NCBI RefSeq assembly: GCF_018408705.1
Contig: NZ_AP023420.1
Coordinates: forward strand, 1,736,001 to 1,800,000
Length of the DNA: 64,000 nucleotides
DNA from: Pusillibacter faecalis
GTDB lineage: Bacteria; Bacillota; Clostridia; Oscillospirales; Oscillospiraceae
Reading direction: 5' to 3'
The position numbers were made by a program, and so were the translations under genes. A model generated the notes under the pieces. It made no database searches, was not told the DNA's origin, and saw only the letters and a program-made list of their open reading frames with translations. Each line of letters begins with the position of its first letter. The first letter of the stretch is position 1. Positions 17,330-25,764 of this stretch are shown here, one piece after another.

Positions 17330-17479
17330 GTTTGATGCGCTCCTTATCGTTTGATTTTAGAGGCCCTCCCGGGAATATGAAAAGGGACCTTCGCGCACTC
17401 CCGCAACGGCAAGAGAGACGAAAGCCCAGCTTGTACGGCGTGTCCAGCATGCAGAACAATCCGCCTATCTTAATGTATT

Positions 17480-17508
17480 GTTATACGCCTTTAATGTGGT
17501 AAAGTCAA
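17480..17508 (-). promoter_or_regulatory. SigA-type promoter of ilvE
   Basis: On the minus strand TTGACT (17508-17503), a 17-base spacer and TATAAC (17485-17480). The implied start near 17473 leaves an untranslated leader of about 144 bases before ilvE. Confidence 0.75.
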
Positions 17509-17533
17509 GCGGCAAAATGCACAGAATCACTCG

Positions 17534-17573
17534 AAAAGGAGAGAGGGCGGGCCGGAAAAATCCCGACCCGCCC
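17534..17573 (-). terminator. Terminator after the 2-oxoacid oxidoreductase operon
   Basis: Minus strand: GGGCGGG-T-CGG / CCG-G-CCCGCCC around an AT-rich loop (17545-17573), then TCTCTCCTTTT. Confidence 0.65.
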
Positions 17574-17607
17574 ATGCTTTGGTAAGACTGGGTTCTATGC
17601 ATTGTGA

Positions 17608-18141
17608 TCAGACGCAGGCCATGCCGCGCTTGAAAGCCTCAATGTTGAGAGGAACGAATTTTGCCTTGGAGCCCGTGAACATTTCGTGGATCATGGTTTC
17701 GATGGTCTCGGGCTTGAGAATCTTGGTAGCGGCCACATAAGCGCCCAACATGACCATGTTGCTGACTTTGCTGTTGCCGACCTCGTCAGCGATCTGGCCG
17801 CAGGGAATATAGTAGGCGGTCAGATCTGTGCGATGTACCTTATCTGTAACCACGTCGCTGTTGACAAACACGCAGCCGCCGGGGAGCACGCCGGACTCGA
17901 ACTTCTCCAAGGAGGGCTCGTTGAGCGCGATCAGCTCACTGGAGGTGTTGAATACCGGAGAGCCAACAGGTTTGTCGGAGAGGACCACAGAGCAGTTGGC
18001 AGTGCCGCCGCGCATTTCAGGACCATAGGAGGGAGCCCAAGTGACGAAGAGACCTTCAGCCATGCCGGCCTCTGCCAGATTCTTGCCAATGGCCAGGCCG
18101 CCCTGGCCGCCGAAGCCGGAAATGATGATTTCTTTTTTCAT
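17608..18141 (-). CDS. 2-oxoacid:ferredoxin oxidoreductase, gamma subunit
   Basis: A 177-residue gamma domain of the pyruvate/2-oxoacid ferredoxin oxidoreductase superfamily (IIISGFGGQGGLAIGKNLAEAG, then GPEMRGGTANCSVVLSD). It works with the alpha, beta and ferredoxin subunits encoded directly upstream to oxidise 2-oxoacids to acyl-CoA and reduce ferredoxin, or to run in reverse. ATG 18141 starts two bases before the beta subunit stop region; the reading to 18177 overlaps beta and is not needed. Confidence 0.88.
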   Translation of the reverse strand: MKKEIIISGFGGQGGLAIGKNLAEAGMAEGLFVTWAPSYGPEMRGGTANCSVVLSDKPVGSPVFNTSSELIALNEPSLEKFESGVLPGGCVFVNSDVVTDKVHRTDLTAYYIPCGQIADEVGNSKVSNMVMLGAYVAATKILKPETIETMIHEMFTGSKAKFVPLNIEAFKRGMACV

Positions 18142-18142
18142 C

Positions 18143-18892
18143 TTACTGCACCTCCGCGCTGCTGTCCTTAATGACACCCAGGGGATAGTAGGGAATCATG
18201 TTGTCCTTCAGCCACTCGTTGGCCTTCAGCGGCGTCATACCCCAGTTGGTGGGGCAGGTGGAGAGCACCTCGACGAAGGTGAAGCCCTCGCCCGCCATCT
18301 GCTTTTCGAAGGCCTTCTTAATAGCCCGCTTGGCCTTGTTGATGTTGGCAATGTCCGTGACGCAGACCCGCTCGGCATATACACAGCCATCCAGTGTGGA
18401 GAGCATTTCAGAGACACGGATCGGCATACCAGCCTGCTCCTTGGTGCGTCCGCTCTGGCAGGTGGTGGCCTTCTGCCCGATCAGGGTGGTGGGGGCCATC
18501 TGGCCGCCGGTCATGCCGTAAATGGCATTGTTGACAAAGATGGTGGTGAACTTCTCGCCGCGCATGGCAGCATGGACAATTTCACCTGCGCCGATAGAGG
18601 CCAGGTCTCCGTCACCCTGATAGGTAAAGACAGCCTGCGTGGGATGGGTGCGCTTGATGCCGGTGGCCACGGCAGGGGCGCGGCCGTGGGCGGCCTCCTG
18701 CATGTCACAGGCGAAATACTTGAAGGCAAAGACAGAGCAGCCCACCGGGCACACGCCGATGGCCTCGTCCAGCAGTCCCAGCTCCACCAGGCTCTCGGCT
18801 ACCAGTTTGTGAATGATGCCATGGTGGCAGCCCGGGCAGTAATGGGTTTCAACGTCTGTCAAACCCTTAGACTTCTCGTATACGATTGCCAT
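18143..18892 (-). CDS. 2-oxoacid:ferredoxin oxidoreductase, beta (TPP-binding) subunit
   Basis: A 249-residue subunit. CPGCHHGIIHKL near residue 18 and the thiamine pyrophosphate site YQGDGDLASIGAGEIVHAAMRGE with downstream VNNAIYGMTGGQMAPTT identify the beta chain. The composition (alpha without a CoA-domain fusion, separate gamma and ferredoxin) is that of VOR/KOR-type enzymes. Located one base from its neighbours, it is translationally coupled to alpha and gamma. Confidence 0.9.
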   Translation of the reverse strand: MAIVYEKSKGLTDVETHYCPGCHHGIIHKLVAESLVELGLLDEAIGVCPVGCSVFAFKYFACDMQEAAHGRAPAVATGIKRTHPTQAVFTYQGDGDLASIGAGEIVHAAMRGEKFTTIFVNNAIYGMTGGQMAPTTLIGQKATTCQSGRTKEQAGMPIRVSEMLSTLDGCVYAERVCVTDIANINKAKRAIKKAFEKQMAGEGFTFVEVLSTCPTNWGMTPLKANEWLKDNMIPYYPLGVIKDSSAEVQ

Positions 18893-18893
18893 G

Positions 18894-19967
18894 TTACTTG
18901 ACCTCCTTCAAGGCCTTCTTGGCCGCTTCAATGATCTCTTCCACAGTGGGAATCACGCCGCCGGCGCGACCGGTATAGGAGATGGGCTTGTGGCCCTCCA
19001 CAGCCAGACGAACATCGTCGATCATTTGACCGGTGGAACTCATCTCCACATCCAGAACAGCCTTTACGTGATCCGCCCAGGTCAGCTCGCGCAGCGCCTT
19101 TTCGGGGAAGGGCCACAGGGTGATGGGGCGGAACAATCCCACCTTGATTCCCTCGGCACGCAGCATATCAATGGCGGTCAGGGCAATCCGGGCAGGGGTT
19201 CCATAAGCGGTGATGACCAGCTCGGCATCATCACACTGAACCTCCTCCCAGCGGACCTCATTCTTTTCCATCTCAGCAAATTTGGCGGCCAGGTGCTCGT
19301 TATGTTTGTCGCAGGACTCGGGGTCGATGTACAGAGAGTTCAGTGTATTGTGCTCCGTCCGGCCCTTGAGGCCGGTGGTAGCCCAGCTGTCCTTAGAGGG
19401 CAGATTGCGCTTGGGGATATCACGCCACTCAATGGGCTCCATCATCTGGCCGATCAGACCGTCCATCACCACCATGCAGGGGTTGCGGTACTGGTCTGCA
19501 ATATCAAAGGCCTCCTGGACAAAGTCCACCGCCTCCTGAATATTGGAGGGGGAGAGCACCACGGTGCGGTAGTCGCCGTTGCCGCCGCCGCGGGTGGCCT
19601 GGTAGTAATCGCTCTGACCGGGCTGGATGGTACCAAGGCCCGGGCCGCCGCGCATGCAGTTGACAATCACGGCCGGAATCTCAGAGCCGATCAGATAGGA
19701 GATGCCCTCCTGCTTGAGGCTGATGCCCGGAGAAGAGGAGGAGGTCATCGCACGCATGCCGGAACCGCCGGCGCCGTATACCATGTTGATAGCGGCCAGC
19801 TCAGACTCAGCCTGTACAAACACGCGGCCGGCTTTGGGCATATGAGAGGACATGTACTCGGGGACTTCGCTCTGCGGGGTGATGGGATAACCGAAATAGC
19901 AGTCGCAGCCAGCGCGGATCGCGGCCTCAGCGATTGCCTCATTGCCTTTCCATAATTCTTTAGACAT
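18894..19967 (-). CDS. 2-oxoacid:ferredoxin oxidoreductase, alpha subunit (VorB-like)
   Basis: A 357-residue alpha chain with FGYPITPQSEVPEYM, AESELAAINMVYGAGGSGMRAMTSSSSPGIS and RGGPGLGTIQPGQSDYYQATRGGG motifs (split here only by reading position). It resembles 3-methyl-2-oxobutanoate (branched-chain) oxidoreductase alpha chains more than pyruvate enzymes. The proximity of ilvE supports branched-chain 2-oxoacids as substrate, but 2-oxoglutarate cannot be excluded. GGAGG precedes the ATG. Confidence 0.88.
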   Translation of the reverse strand: MSKELWKGNEAIAEAAIRAGCDCYFGYPITPQSEVPEYMSSHMPKAGRVFVQAESELAAINMVYGAGGSGMRAMTSSSSPGISLKQEGISYLIGSEIPAVIVNCMRGGPGLGTIQPGQSDYYQATRGGGNGDYRTVVLSPSNIQEAVDFVQEAFDIADQYRNPCMVVMDGLIGQMMEPIEWRDIPKRNLPSKDSWATTGLKGRTEHNTLNSLYIDPESCDKHNEHLAAKFAEMEKNEVRWEEVQCDDAELVITAYGTPARIALTAIDMLRAEGIKVGLFRPITLWPFPEKALRELTWADHVKAVLDVEMSSTGQMIDDVRLAVEGHKPISYTGRAGGVIPTVEEIIEAAKKALKEVK

Positions 19968-19985
19968 GACAGATAACCTCCTTTT

Positions 19986-20198
19986 TCAGAATTTTTCTAC
20001 AGTGATGACGGAATCAGGGCAGATTCTCGCGCAGCTGGCGCAGCCGATGCAAAGCTCCATTTCCTTGACCGTGGCAGGGTGATAGCCCTTGTGGTTGACA
20101 ACATTGGCGTCCATGACGACGATGTGCTTGGGACACACCGTGGTGCACAGCTCACAGCCCTTGCAGCGATCCGTGTTGAAGGTTACTTTTGCAGACAT
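19986..20198 (-). CDS. 2-oxoacid:ferredoxin oxidoreductase, 2x[4Fe-4S] ferredoxin subunit
   Basis: A 70-residue ferredoxin with two CxxCxxCxxxC clusters (CKGCELCTTVCPKH and CIGCASCARICPDS), which pass electrons out of the oxidoreductase. ATG 20198 is preceded by GGAGGACC; the reading to 20240 would overlap the upstream ATPase gene. Confidence 0.9.
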   Translation of the reverse strand: MSAKVTFNTDRCKGCELCTTVCPKHIVVMDANVVNHKGYHPATVKEMELCIGCASCARICPDSVITVEKF

Positions 20199-20230
20199 GA
20201 TAAGTGGTCCTCCTTTCCCCTCTGCCGTGA

Positions 20231-20911
20231 TTACTCCCACGGCTTTTTCATTTTGACAGTAATCGGAAATACAGGTTCCGACAGGTCAGTTAGCTGGCTG
20301 GCAAACCGCTCCTCCGCCACGTGGCAGAGAACAGGAATGGCAGTTTCCCTGGAAACAGCGGCCGCCAATGCCGCACCCTTGCGGATTTCTTCCGCTGTAG
20401 TCTCTCCGCAGAGGTGGGTATTGTTTACAATGCCGGTGCAGGTGAGGCCAATCGTGGCTTCAATCCCCCGGAGATAGGTTATGGCGCTCTCCACGTCCCG
20501 CACTTCCGGCCGGTTGGCATTGAGCACATAGATGAGCTGGTGATCCTCCTGCAGCAGCTTGGGACGGAACCGGGCCAGGACCCGGGCCCCCACAGGATCA
20601 CCGCCGATGTCCAAAATGCCGCGGATGTCCCGGTTCTCAAAAATAGCCAGCAGTTCTGCCGGCAAAGAGGGAACATCCGCATCTGAACAGGCCTGTGAAG
20701 AAGAAATGAGCTGCACTCCAGCCTGTTCCAGCATGGTCCGGCGCTCACGGGAGCGAAAATAAGGATTTACAATATCCAGGTCCGCCATCATCACTGGCTG
20801 GCCCTCCGCCGCCATCGCCATTGCAAGATTCACGGCAAATTCGGTTTTCCCTGTGCCGTAGTGTCCGGTGATGATGGAAATGCGGTGCGGGCAGAAAGAT
20901 GTGGCAATCAA
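20231..20911 (-). CDS. P-loop ATPase encoded at the head of the oxidoreductase operon
   Basis: A 226-residue P-loop protein with Walker A GHYGTGKTEFAVNLAMAMA (GxxxxGKT) near residue 16, DLDIVNPYFRSRE and ILDIGGDPVGA, resembling SIMIBI-class (MinD/ArsA-like) ATPases. Such genes recur next to 2-oxoacid oxidoreductases in Clostridia but have no established role; enzyme assembly or metal insertion is only a guess. TTG 20911 is chosen as start because GAGGAGG lies seven bases upstream. Confidence 0.7.
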   Translation of the reverse strand: MIATSFCPHRISIITGHYGTGKTEFAVNLAMAMAAEGQPVMMADLDIVNPYFRSRERRTMLEQAGVQLISSSQACSDADVPSLPAELLAIFENRDIRGILDIGGDPVGARVLARFRPKLLQEDHQLIYVLNANRPEVRDVESAITYLRGIEATIGLTCTGIVNNTHLCGETTAEEIRKGAALAAAVSRETAIPVLCHVAEERFASQLTDLSEPVFPITVKMKKPWE

Positions 20912-20955
20912 TATTTGACCTCCTCAAAGAAATATTGTATTATTTCTATGTGTAT

Positions 20956-20974
20956 TGTATGATGTCATTGTACA
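20956..20974. promoter_or_regulatory. Candidate FCD-GntR operator
   Basis: TGTATGATGTCATTGTACA is an imperfect palindrome (TGTA--ATG-CAT--TACA) lying across the -10 of the oxidoreductase operon promoter, between that operon and the divergent GntR gene. Confidence 0.55.
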
Positions 20975-20995
20975 CGAAAGTTCATATGCTGTCAA
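20967..20995 (-). promoter_or_regulatory. SigA-type promoter of the 2-oxoacid oxidoreductase operon
   Basis: Minus strand: TTGACA (20995-20990), 17-base spacer, TACAAT (20972-20967), about 56 bases before the TTG start of the ATPase gene. Confidence 0.8.
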
Positions 20996-21066
20996 TAGGA
21001 CCATTGCTTTTTTCCGACAAATTGGTTATATTGTTAAATGATTGTAAGGAACTGGGGGAGTAGGGC

Positions 21067-21750
21067 ATGGCAGAGAGAAAACGAGCAAAGCTGTCGGAGC
21101 AGACATCCGACCGCATGTATGAGATGATTGTAGAAGAGGCGCGGTATGCGCCGGGCAGCAAGCTACCCAATGAAAATGAATTGAGCAAGGCTTTGGAGGT
21201 CAGCCGCACTACCCTGCGGGAGGCGATTTCCTTCCTGGTTGCCCAAGGTGTGCTGGAGATCCGGCGGGGCAAGGGCACCTTTGTCGCAGAAGAGCTGCCG
21301 GCCGCAGGCATGGATTTGAGCAGCCTAACCGGTCTGCGTGCCAGAGAGCGGGCCAGGGACCTTTTTGAGATGCGTCTGATTTTTGAGCCGGCTACGGTGG
21401 CGCTGGCGTGCCAGCGCGCCAGCATGGAGGAGTTGCAGCAGATTCAGAAAAAGGCGGAGCGGATGGAGCAGATCGCCGCGGCCGGCGGGGACTGGCCGTT
21501 GGCGGATCAGGAATTTCACTGGGCAATCATCCGGGCATCCCACAACGAGTATATGCGGAGGCTGTATCCGATCATCAATAATGCCGTCAATGACCTGATG
21601 CAGCTGGCTCAAAACCGCCAGCGCATGGAGGAGACGGCGATCAGAGACAACAAGCTGATCCTGGAGTTCCTGCTGCGGCGGGATGAAGAGGGCGCCCGCC
21701 ATGCGATGACCATTCATATGAAGCATCTGATCAATGCTTTACAGGAGTAA
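21067..21750 (+). CDS. FadR-type GntR transcriptional regulator (FCD domain)
   Basis: A 227-residue regulator: winged helix at about residues 10-75 (DRMYEMIVEEARYAPGSKLPNENEL, LEVSRTTLREAISFLVAQG, RRGKGTFV) and an all-helical FCD ligand domain at 95-220 with the metal-binding pattern DQEFHWAIIRASHN and a later HMKHL. It is divergent from the oxidoreductase operon and a palindrome lies over that operon's promoter, so it is probably its regulator; the effector would be an organic acid. Confidence 0.88.
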   Translation: MAERKRAKLSEQTSDRMYEMIVEEARYAPGSKLPNENELSKALEVSRTTLREAISFLVAQGVLEIRRGKGTFVAEELPAAGMDLSSLTGLRARERARDLFEMRLIFEPATVALACQRASMEELQQIQKKAERMEQIAAAGGDWPLADQEFHWAIIRASHNEYMRRLYPIINNAVNDLMQLAQNRQRMEETAIRDNKLILEFLLRRDEEGARHAMTIHMKHLINALQE

Positions 21751-21820
21751 TAGGGTGCGTTCAGACAGAATCTGTTACACCGAATTGGAGTTGAGGTGCG
21801 TTTGCGCCGCACTGAAATGA

Positions 21821-21866
21821 GGTAAGGAGTCCCCCGCTGACAGTTGTCAGCGGGGGACTCCTTACC
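21821..21866. terminator. Long perfect hairpin between GntR gene and aroQ
   Basis: GGTAAGGAGTCCCCCGCTGA and its complement form a 21-22 bp stem with a tiny loop. No T-run follows, but its position between convergent genes suggests a bidirectional terminator. Confidence 0.6.
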
Positions 21867-21892
21867 TGTGGTCATGGGCGGGCGGCTCCCCT

Positions 21893-22321
21893 CTATTTGT
21901 CACACAGCAGCCGCAGAGCCTCTAAATAACCAGCAAAGCCATGGCCGCGGATGGTCCCCACACAAGCGTCGCGGAGATAGGAGGTATGCCGGAACTCCTC
22001 TCGGCTGTCCGGGTCGGACACGTGGACCTCCACCGTGGGAATGCCCACGGCTTTTACCGCGTCCAGCAGAGCCACACTGGTATGGGTGTAAGCCGCAGGA
22101 TTGATGATGATGCCATCCATCTGGTCAAAATAGGCCTGCTGGATAGCGTCCACCAGGGCGCCTTCATGATTGGACTGGAAGAAGGAGACCTGGACGCCTA
22201 GAGCATCCGCCTCCCGCTGGATCATGGACTTAAGGTCCTCATAGGTCTCATGACCGTAAATCTCCGGCTGCCGGATGCCCAGCATGTTCATGTTGGGGCC
22301 ATTAATCACCAGAATGTTCAC
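21893..22321 (-). CDS. aroQ: 3-dehydroquinate dehydratase, type II
   Basis: A 142-residue type II dehydroquinase: ILVINGPNMNMLGIRQPEIYG with the catalytic Tyr, then FFQSNHEGALVDAIQQA, IINPAAYTHTSVALLDA and VEVHVSDPDSREEFRH with the catalytic His. It turns 3-dehydroquinate into 3-dehydroshikimate. The GTG at 22321 is the start; it overlaps the end of the aroE/K gene by 20 bases. It is the last gene of the aromatic operon. Confidence 0.92.
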   Translation of the reverse strand: MNILVINGPNMNMLGIRQPEIYGHETYEDLKSMIQREADALGVQVSFFQSNHEGALVDAIQQAYFDQMDGIIINPAAYTHTSVALLDAVKAVGIPTVEVHVSDPDSREEFRHTSYLRDACVGTIRGHGFAGYLEALRLLCDK

Positions 22322-23546
22322 AAAAATCCCTCCATATCCAAGCGGCGGTCTCCGCGATGGTGCCGCTGTTGTCTGCCACTGCATCCCGGCACCGGGCATA
22401 CAGAGGCTCTCGTTCCCTCCACATAGCGGCCAGATCCGCGCCCTGGGACAGGGGGCGGCCGTTCGTTGCCAGCAGCGACAGGTCCCGCACCAAATGATAG
22501 ACTCGTCCGTTTTGCCGCAAGGAGGCGTCATTGCGGGCATCCTTCACAACACCGCCGCCGGTGAGGATGATGCTGCCGGAGAGCTTTCCGGCCTCAGCAG
22601 TGGCCTCTCGCTCCAAGGCGCGGAATGCGGCCTCGCCGCCCCGGGCAAAGAGTTCGGGAATGGAGCAGCCGGCGCGAGATTCCACTTGGGCGTCAATGTC
22701 AATGGCCTTTCGGCCGGTCAGCTCTGCCAGAGCCATGCCCACCGCGGTTTTGCCGCAGCCCGGCATCCCGATCAGAACCAGATTGGTTGTCTCACGGCGA
22801 AGCTGGGACAAAATCCGCTCATGTTCGCTTAGAGGGATGGGGCGGTCAAAAAAGTGCTCCTCCGCCTTGACAGCTTGGGCCACCAGCATGGGAAGCCCAT
22901 CGGAACAGGGAATCCCCAGCGCCTGTGCCTGCAGCAGCAGAGCGGTGCGGCGGGGGTTATAGATGACATCCAGTACGCCGGAGCAGCGGGGAAAGGCCGT
23001 CAGGTCTGCCGGGGCCGCGCCGTTGCCGGGATACATCCCGACGGGTGTGGTGTTGATGACAAGGTCAGCGTCAGCGTGACGGCTGAGAGTTTCGTAGTTG
23101 TCCGGACCGGAGCGGGAGATCACCGCGATCTCCTGGGCGCCCTCCTGCCGGAGTGCGGCCTGCGCTGTCAAAGACGCGCCTCCGCTGCCTAGGATGACAG
23201 CCTTTTTCCCGGCAAAGCGGGTGCCGGCCCTCCTGGCCATGTACAAAAAGCCGTCGATGTCCGTGTTATAGCCGTACAGCCGGCCGTCCGGCCGCCTGAC
23301 AATGGTGTTGACGCTGCCGATGGACGCTGCCGCCTCGTCCACCACGTCGCAAAGGGGAATCACATCCCGCTTGTAGGGGATGGTGACGTTCAGGGCGCCG
23401 ATGTCCTCCCGGCGGAGGAAGGGGGCCAGCGACTCCGGTTCCAGCTCAATCAGCCGGTAGCCGCCGCAGCCCAGAGCGGTGTGAATAGGAACGGACCAGC
23501 TGTGGCCCAGCCTCCGGCCTAAGAGGCCATATATCCGCTCTGCCAT
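22302..23546 (-). CDS. Bifunctional shikimate dehydrogenase / shikimate kinase (AroE-AroK fusion)
   Basis: A 414-residue fusion. Residues 1 to about 245 are AroE: GHSWSVPIHTA, NVTIPYKRDVIP with the catalytic Lys, GYNTDIDGF with Asn and Asp, and the NADP loop GSGGASLTA. Residues about 255-414 are shikimate kinase: P-loop GMPGCGKTAVG, IDIDAQVE, GGEAAFRALE with the shikimate Arg, ILTGGGVV and the lid WREREPLYARC. It would reduce 3-dehydroshikimate and phosphorylate the product in one polypeptide. All key residues are visible in both halves. Confidence 0.9.
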   Translation of the reverse strand: MAERIYGLLGRRLGHSWSVPIHTALGCGGYRLIELEPESLAPFLRREDIGALNVTIPYKRDVIPLCDVVDEAAASIGSVNTIVRRPDGRLYGYNTDIDGFLYMARRAGTRFAGKKAVILGSGGASLTAQAALRQEGAQEIAVISRSGPDNYETLSRHADADLVINTTPVGMYPGNGAAPADLTAFPRCSGVLDVIYNPRRTALLLQAQALGIPCSDGLPMLVAQAVKAEEHFFDRPIPLSEHERILSQLRRETTNLVLIGMPGCGKTAVGMALAELTGRKAIDIDAQVESRAGCSIPELFARGGEAAFRALEREATAEAGKLSGSIILTGGGVVKDARNDASLRQNGRVYHLVRDLSLLATNGRPLSQGADLAAMWREREPLYARCRDAVADNSGTIAETAAWIWRDFCEHSGD

Positions 23547-23549
23547 GGC

Positions 23550-24686
23550 TCAGACTTCCGCGTAGTTGCCCAGGAACTGAAACTTGGCGCAGCTGCGCTC
23601 CATCTCCTCCAACATGGCCAGAACGCTGGGGTCCTGGACAGAGGCGTCCAGCTCCAGGAAGAAAACGAAATCAAAGTCGCTGCCCACCACGGGACAGGAT
23701 TCCAGCTTGGTCATGTTGATGTCCAGCGCCGCCAGCTTGGAGAGAATCTCGTACAGGGCGCCGGGCTTGTTTTCAAAGGCGATGACCAGGGAGATCCGGT
23801 TGGCGCCGGGGTAAATGACCGGCTCCTTAGAGATGCAGATGAAGCGGGTATAGTTGTTGTCACTGTCCTGGATGGCGTCATGGATGCACTCCAGACCGTA
23901 CAGCGCGGCGCAGGCGTGGGAGGAGATGGCGGCGGCGTGGCGGCTGCCGCTCTCGGCCACCATTTGGGCGGCGACGGCGGTATTGGCGCAGGGGATGACC
24001 CGCACCCCGTTCAGCTCGCTCAGGAATTTGCTGCACTGGCCAATGGCCTGCTCATGGGAATAGATCTCGGTGATATCCGTGAGCTTTACGCCGGGCTGTA
24101 CCAGCAGCTCGTGATGGATACACAGGCGGGTGGAGCGGACGATGGAGAAGTTCTTGCGCTGTACCAGATCGTAGACCGCGCGGACGGAGCCGTTGGAGCT
24201 GTTTTCAATGGGCACCACGCCGAATTTGCAAAGACCGGATTCCACAGCGGAGAACACCGCCTCAAAGCTCTTGACATAGACAATTTTGCCCCGGGGCAGC
24301 AGGCGGTCGCAGGCTACCTGGGAATAGGCGCCCTCCACGCCCTGGCAGGCAACAAGGCCCGTCTGGGGAAAGACCTCTCCGCCGGCAGCGAGAGACTGTC
24401 GCACCTGGGCGGCCACCTGAGTGGGGGCATTGATCAGCTCCGCCTGACGGGATCGGGCCAATTCAAAAAGCGTGGAGAAGAGGTGGTAGGCATAGCGTTC
24501 CTTGTCCCCGGCCTGTTCCGTGACCTTGGCCAAAATCTCCCGTTCCCGCTGCTTGTTGAGAATGGGCAGGTGATGCTCGTTTTTATAAGCGGCGACCTCT
24601 TCAGAAAGGCGCATCCGCTCTAAAAACAGGTTCAAAAGCTGGTCGTCCACCGTGTCAATTTTCGCGCGAATGTCAGAAAGTTCCAT
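23550..24686 (-). CDS. pheA: Bifunctional chorismate mutase / prephenate dehydratase
   Basis: A 378-residue P-protein. Residues 1-85 are an AroQ-class chorismate mutase (IRAKIDTVDDQLLNLFLERM, LSEEVAAYK, REREIL). Residues about 110-290 are the dehydratase (CQGVEGAYSQVACDRL, GVVPIENSSNGSV, HEQAIGQCSKFL, NYTRFICIS). Residues about 300-378 are the ACT domain (SLVIAFENKPGALYEILSKLA, LESCPVVGSDFDFVFFLE), which normally gives Phe feedback inhibition. It makes phenylpyruvate from chorismate. Confidence 0.93.
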   Translation of the reverse strand: MELSDIRAKIDTVDDQLLNLFLERMRLSEEVAAYKNEHHLPILNKQREREILAKVTEQAGDKERYAYHLFSTLFELARSRQAELINAPTQVAAQVRQSLAAGGEVFPQTGLVACQGVEGAYSQVACDRLLPRGKIVYVKSFEAVFSAVESGLCKFGVVPIENSSNGSVRAVYDLVQRKNFSIVRSTRLCIHHELLVQPGVKLTDITEIYSHEQAIGQCSKFLSELNGVRVIPCANTAVAAQMVAESGSRHAAAISSHACAALYGLECIHDAIQDSDNNYTRFICISKEPVIYPGANRISLVIAFENKPGALYEILSKLAALDINMTKLESCPVVGSDFDFVFFLELDASVQDPSVLAMLEEMERSCAKFQFLGNYAEV

Positions 24687-25764
24687 GATGTCCCTCCAAT
24701 AGTAAATCTAAGAGAACGGCAGCTGTCACCGCCTCCACCACCGGAACCGCCCGGTGGGCAATACAAGGGTCGTGGCGGCCCCGGACAACCAGCTCTGCGT
24801 CCTCACGGGCGCGGAGACTTACGGTCTGCTGGGGCTGCGAAATGGACGGCGTGGGTTTGATGGCTGTCCGCAGGATGATGGGCATCCCGGTGGAGATACC
24901 GCCCAAAATGCCGCCGGCATGGTTGGTGCAGGTGACAATCTCGCCATCCTCCACCGCAAAGGCGTCGTTATTTTGAGAACCGCGGGATCTGGCGGCGGCA
25001 AAGCCGGCGCCGAACTCCACGCCCTTCACGGCGGGAATGCCGAAAAGCGCCGCAGCCAGACGGTTTTCAAGCCCCTCAAACATGGGCGCTCCCAGCCCGG
25101 CGGGCACCCCCACAGCGGCGCACTCAATCACGCCGCCCACGGAGTCCAGATGCTGGCGAGCCTCCAGAATGAGTGCCTGCATCCGCTCTCCCGCAGCGTC
25201 GTCCAGAACGGGAAAGGGCTTCGCGGCCACGGCGTCGAAGAGCGACCGGTCAGGGCGCAGGGGAAAGGGGAGGTCCTCCACATCTCCCACGGAGGCCAGG
25301 TGAGCCCCCACATGGACGCCGTGTCTTGAGAGAATCTGTTTGGCAATGCCGCCTGCGATACAAAGAGGCGCCGTGAGCCTTCCGGAGAAATGTCCACCGC
25401 CGCGCATGTCCGCGTGGCCGTCCCATTTGATGTAGGCGGTGTAATCCGCATGGCCGGGCCGAGGCTTATCCTGAAGCTCTTGGTAATCTGAGGAGTGCTG
25501 GTCGCTGTTTTCGATGATGGCGCACAGCGGCGCACCGCAGGTGACGCCATGCTCAAGCCCTGAGAGAAAGATGGGCGCGTCCGATTCCTTCCGGGTGGTG
25601 GAGAGAGGACTCTTTCCCGGCTTCCGCCGGTCCAAAAAGGCGTCCAGTTCCTGCAGGTCGATGGACTCCCCGGCGGGCAGGCCGTCGATATTCACGCCGA
25701 TGGCCCTGCCGTGGGACTGACCGAAGACAGAAATGCGCAGCAGTTTTCCGAATTCAGAGGACAT
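24673..25764 (-). CDS. aroC: Chorismate synthase
   Basis: A 363-residue enzyme. FGQSHGRAIGVNIDGLPAG, the basic pattern RRKPGKSPLSTTRKE and GGHFSGRLTAPLCIAGG are diagnostic, as is NHAGGILGGISTGMPI. It eliminates phosphate from EPSP to give chorismate and needs reduced FMN. ATG 25764 is the conserved start (MSSEFGKLLRISVFG). It overlaps aroA upstream and pheA downstream by about 11-14 bases. Confidence 0.95.
   Translation of the reverse strand: MSSEFGKLLRISVFGQSHGRAIGVNIDGLPAGESIDLQELDAFLDRRKPGKSPLSTTRKESDAPIFLSGLEHGVTCGAPLCAIIENSDQHSSDYQELQDKPRPGHADYTAYIKWDGHADMRGGGHFSGRLTAPLCIAGGIAKQILSRHGVHVGAHLASVGDVEDLPFPLRPDRSLFDAVAAKPFPVLDDAAGERMQALILEARQHLDSVGGVIECAAVGVPAGLGAPMFEGLENRLAAALFGIPAVKGVEFGAGFAAARSRGSQNNDAFAVEDGEIVTCTNHAGGILGGISTGMPIILRTAIKPTPSISQPQQTVSLRAREDAELVVRGRHDPCIAHRAVPVVEAVTAAVLLDLLLEGHHGTF

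Noticed and set aside
17330..17480. T-box or BCAA leader peptide before ilvE
   Set aside because: No TGGNACC-type T-box core and no run of Val, Leu or Ile codons in the short frames of the leader.
18041..19955. Two plus-strand frames opposite the 2-oxoacid oxidoreductase genes
   Set aside because: Antisense shadows; the minus strand encodes well-conserved subunits over the whole stretch.
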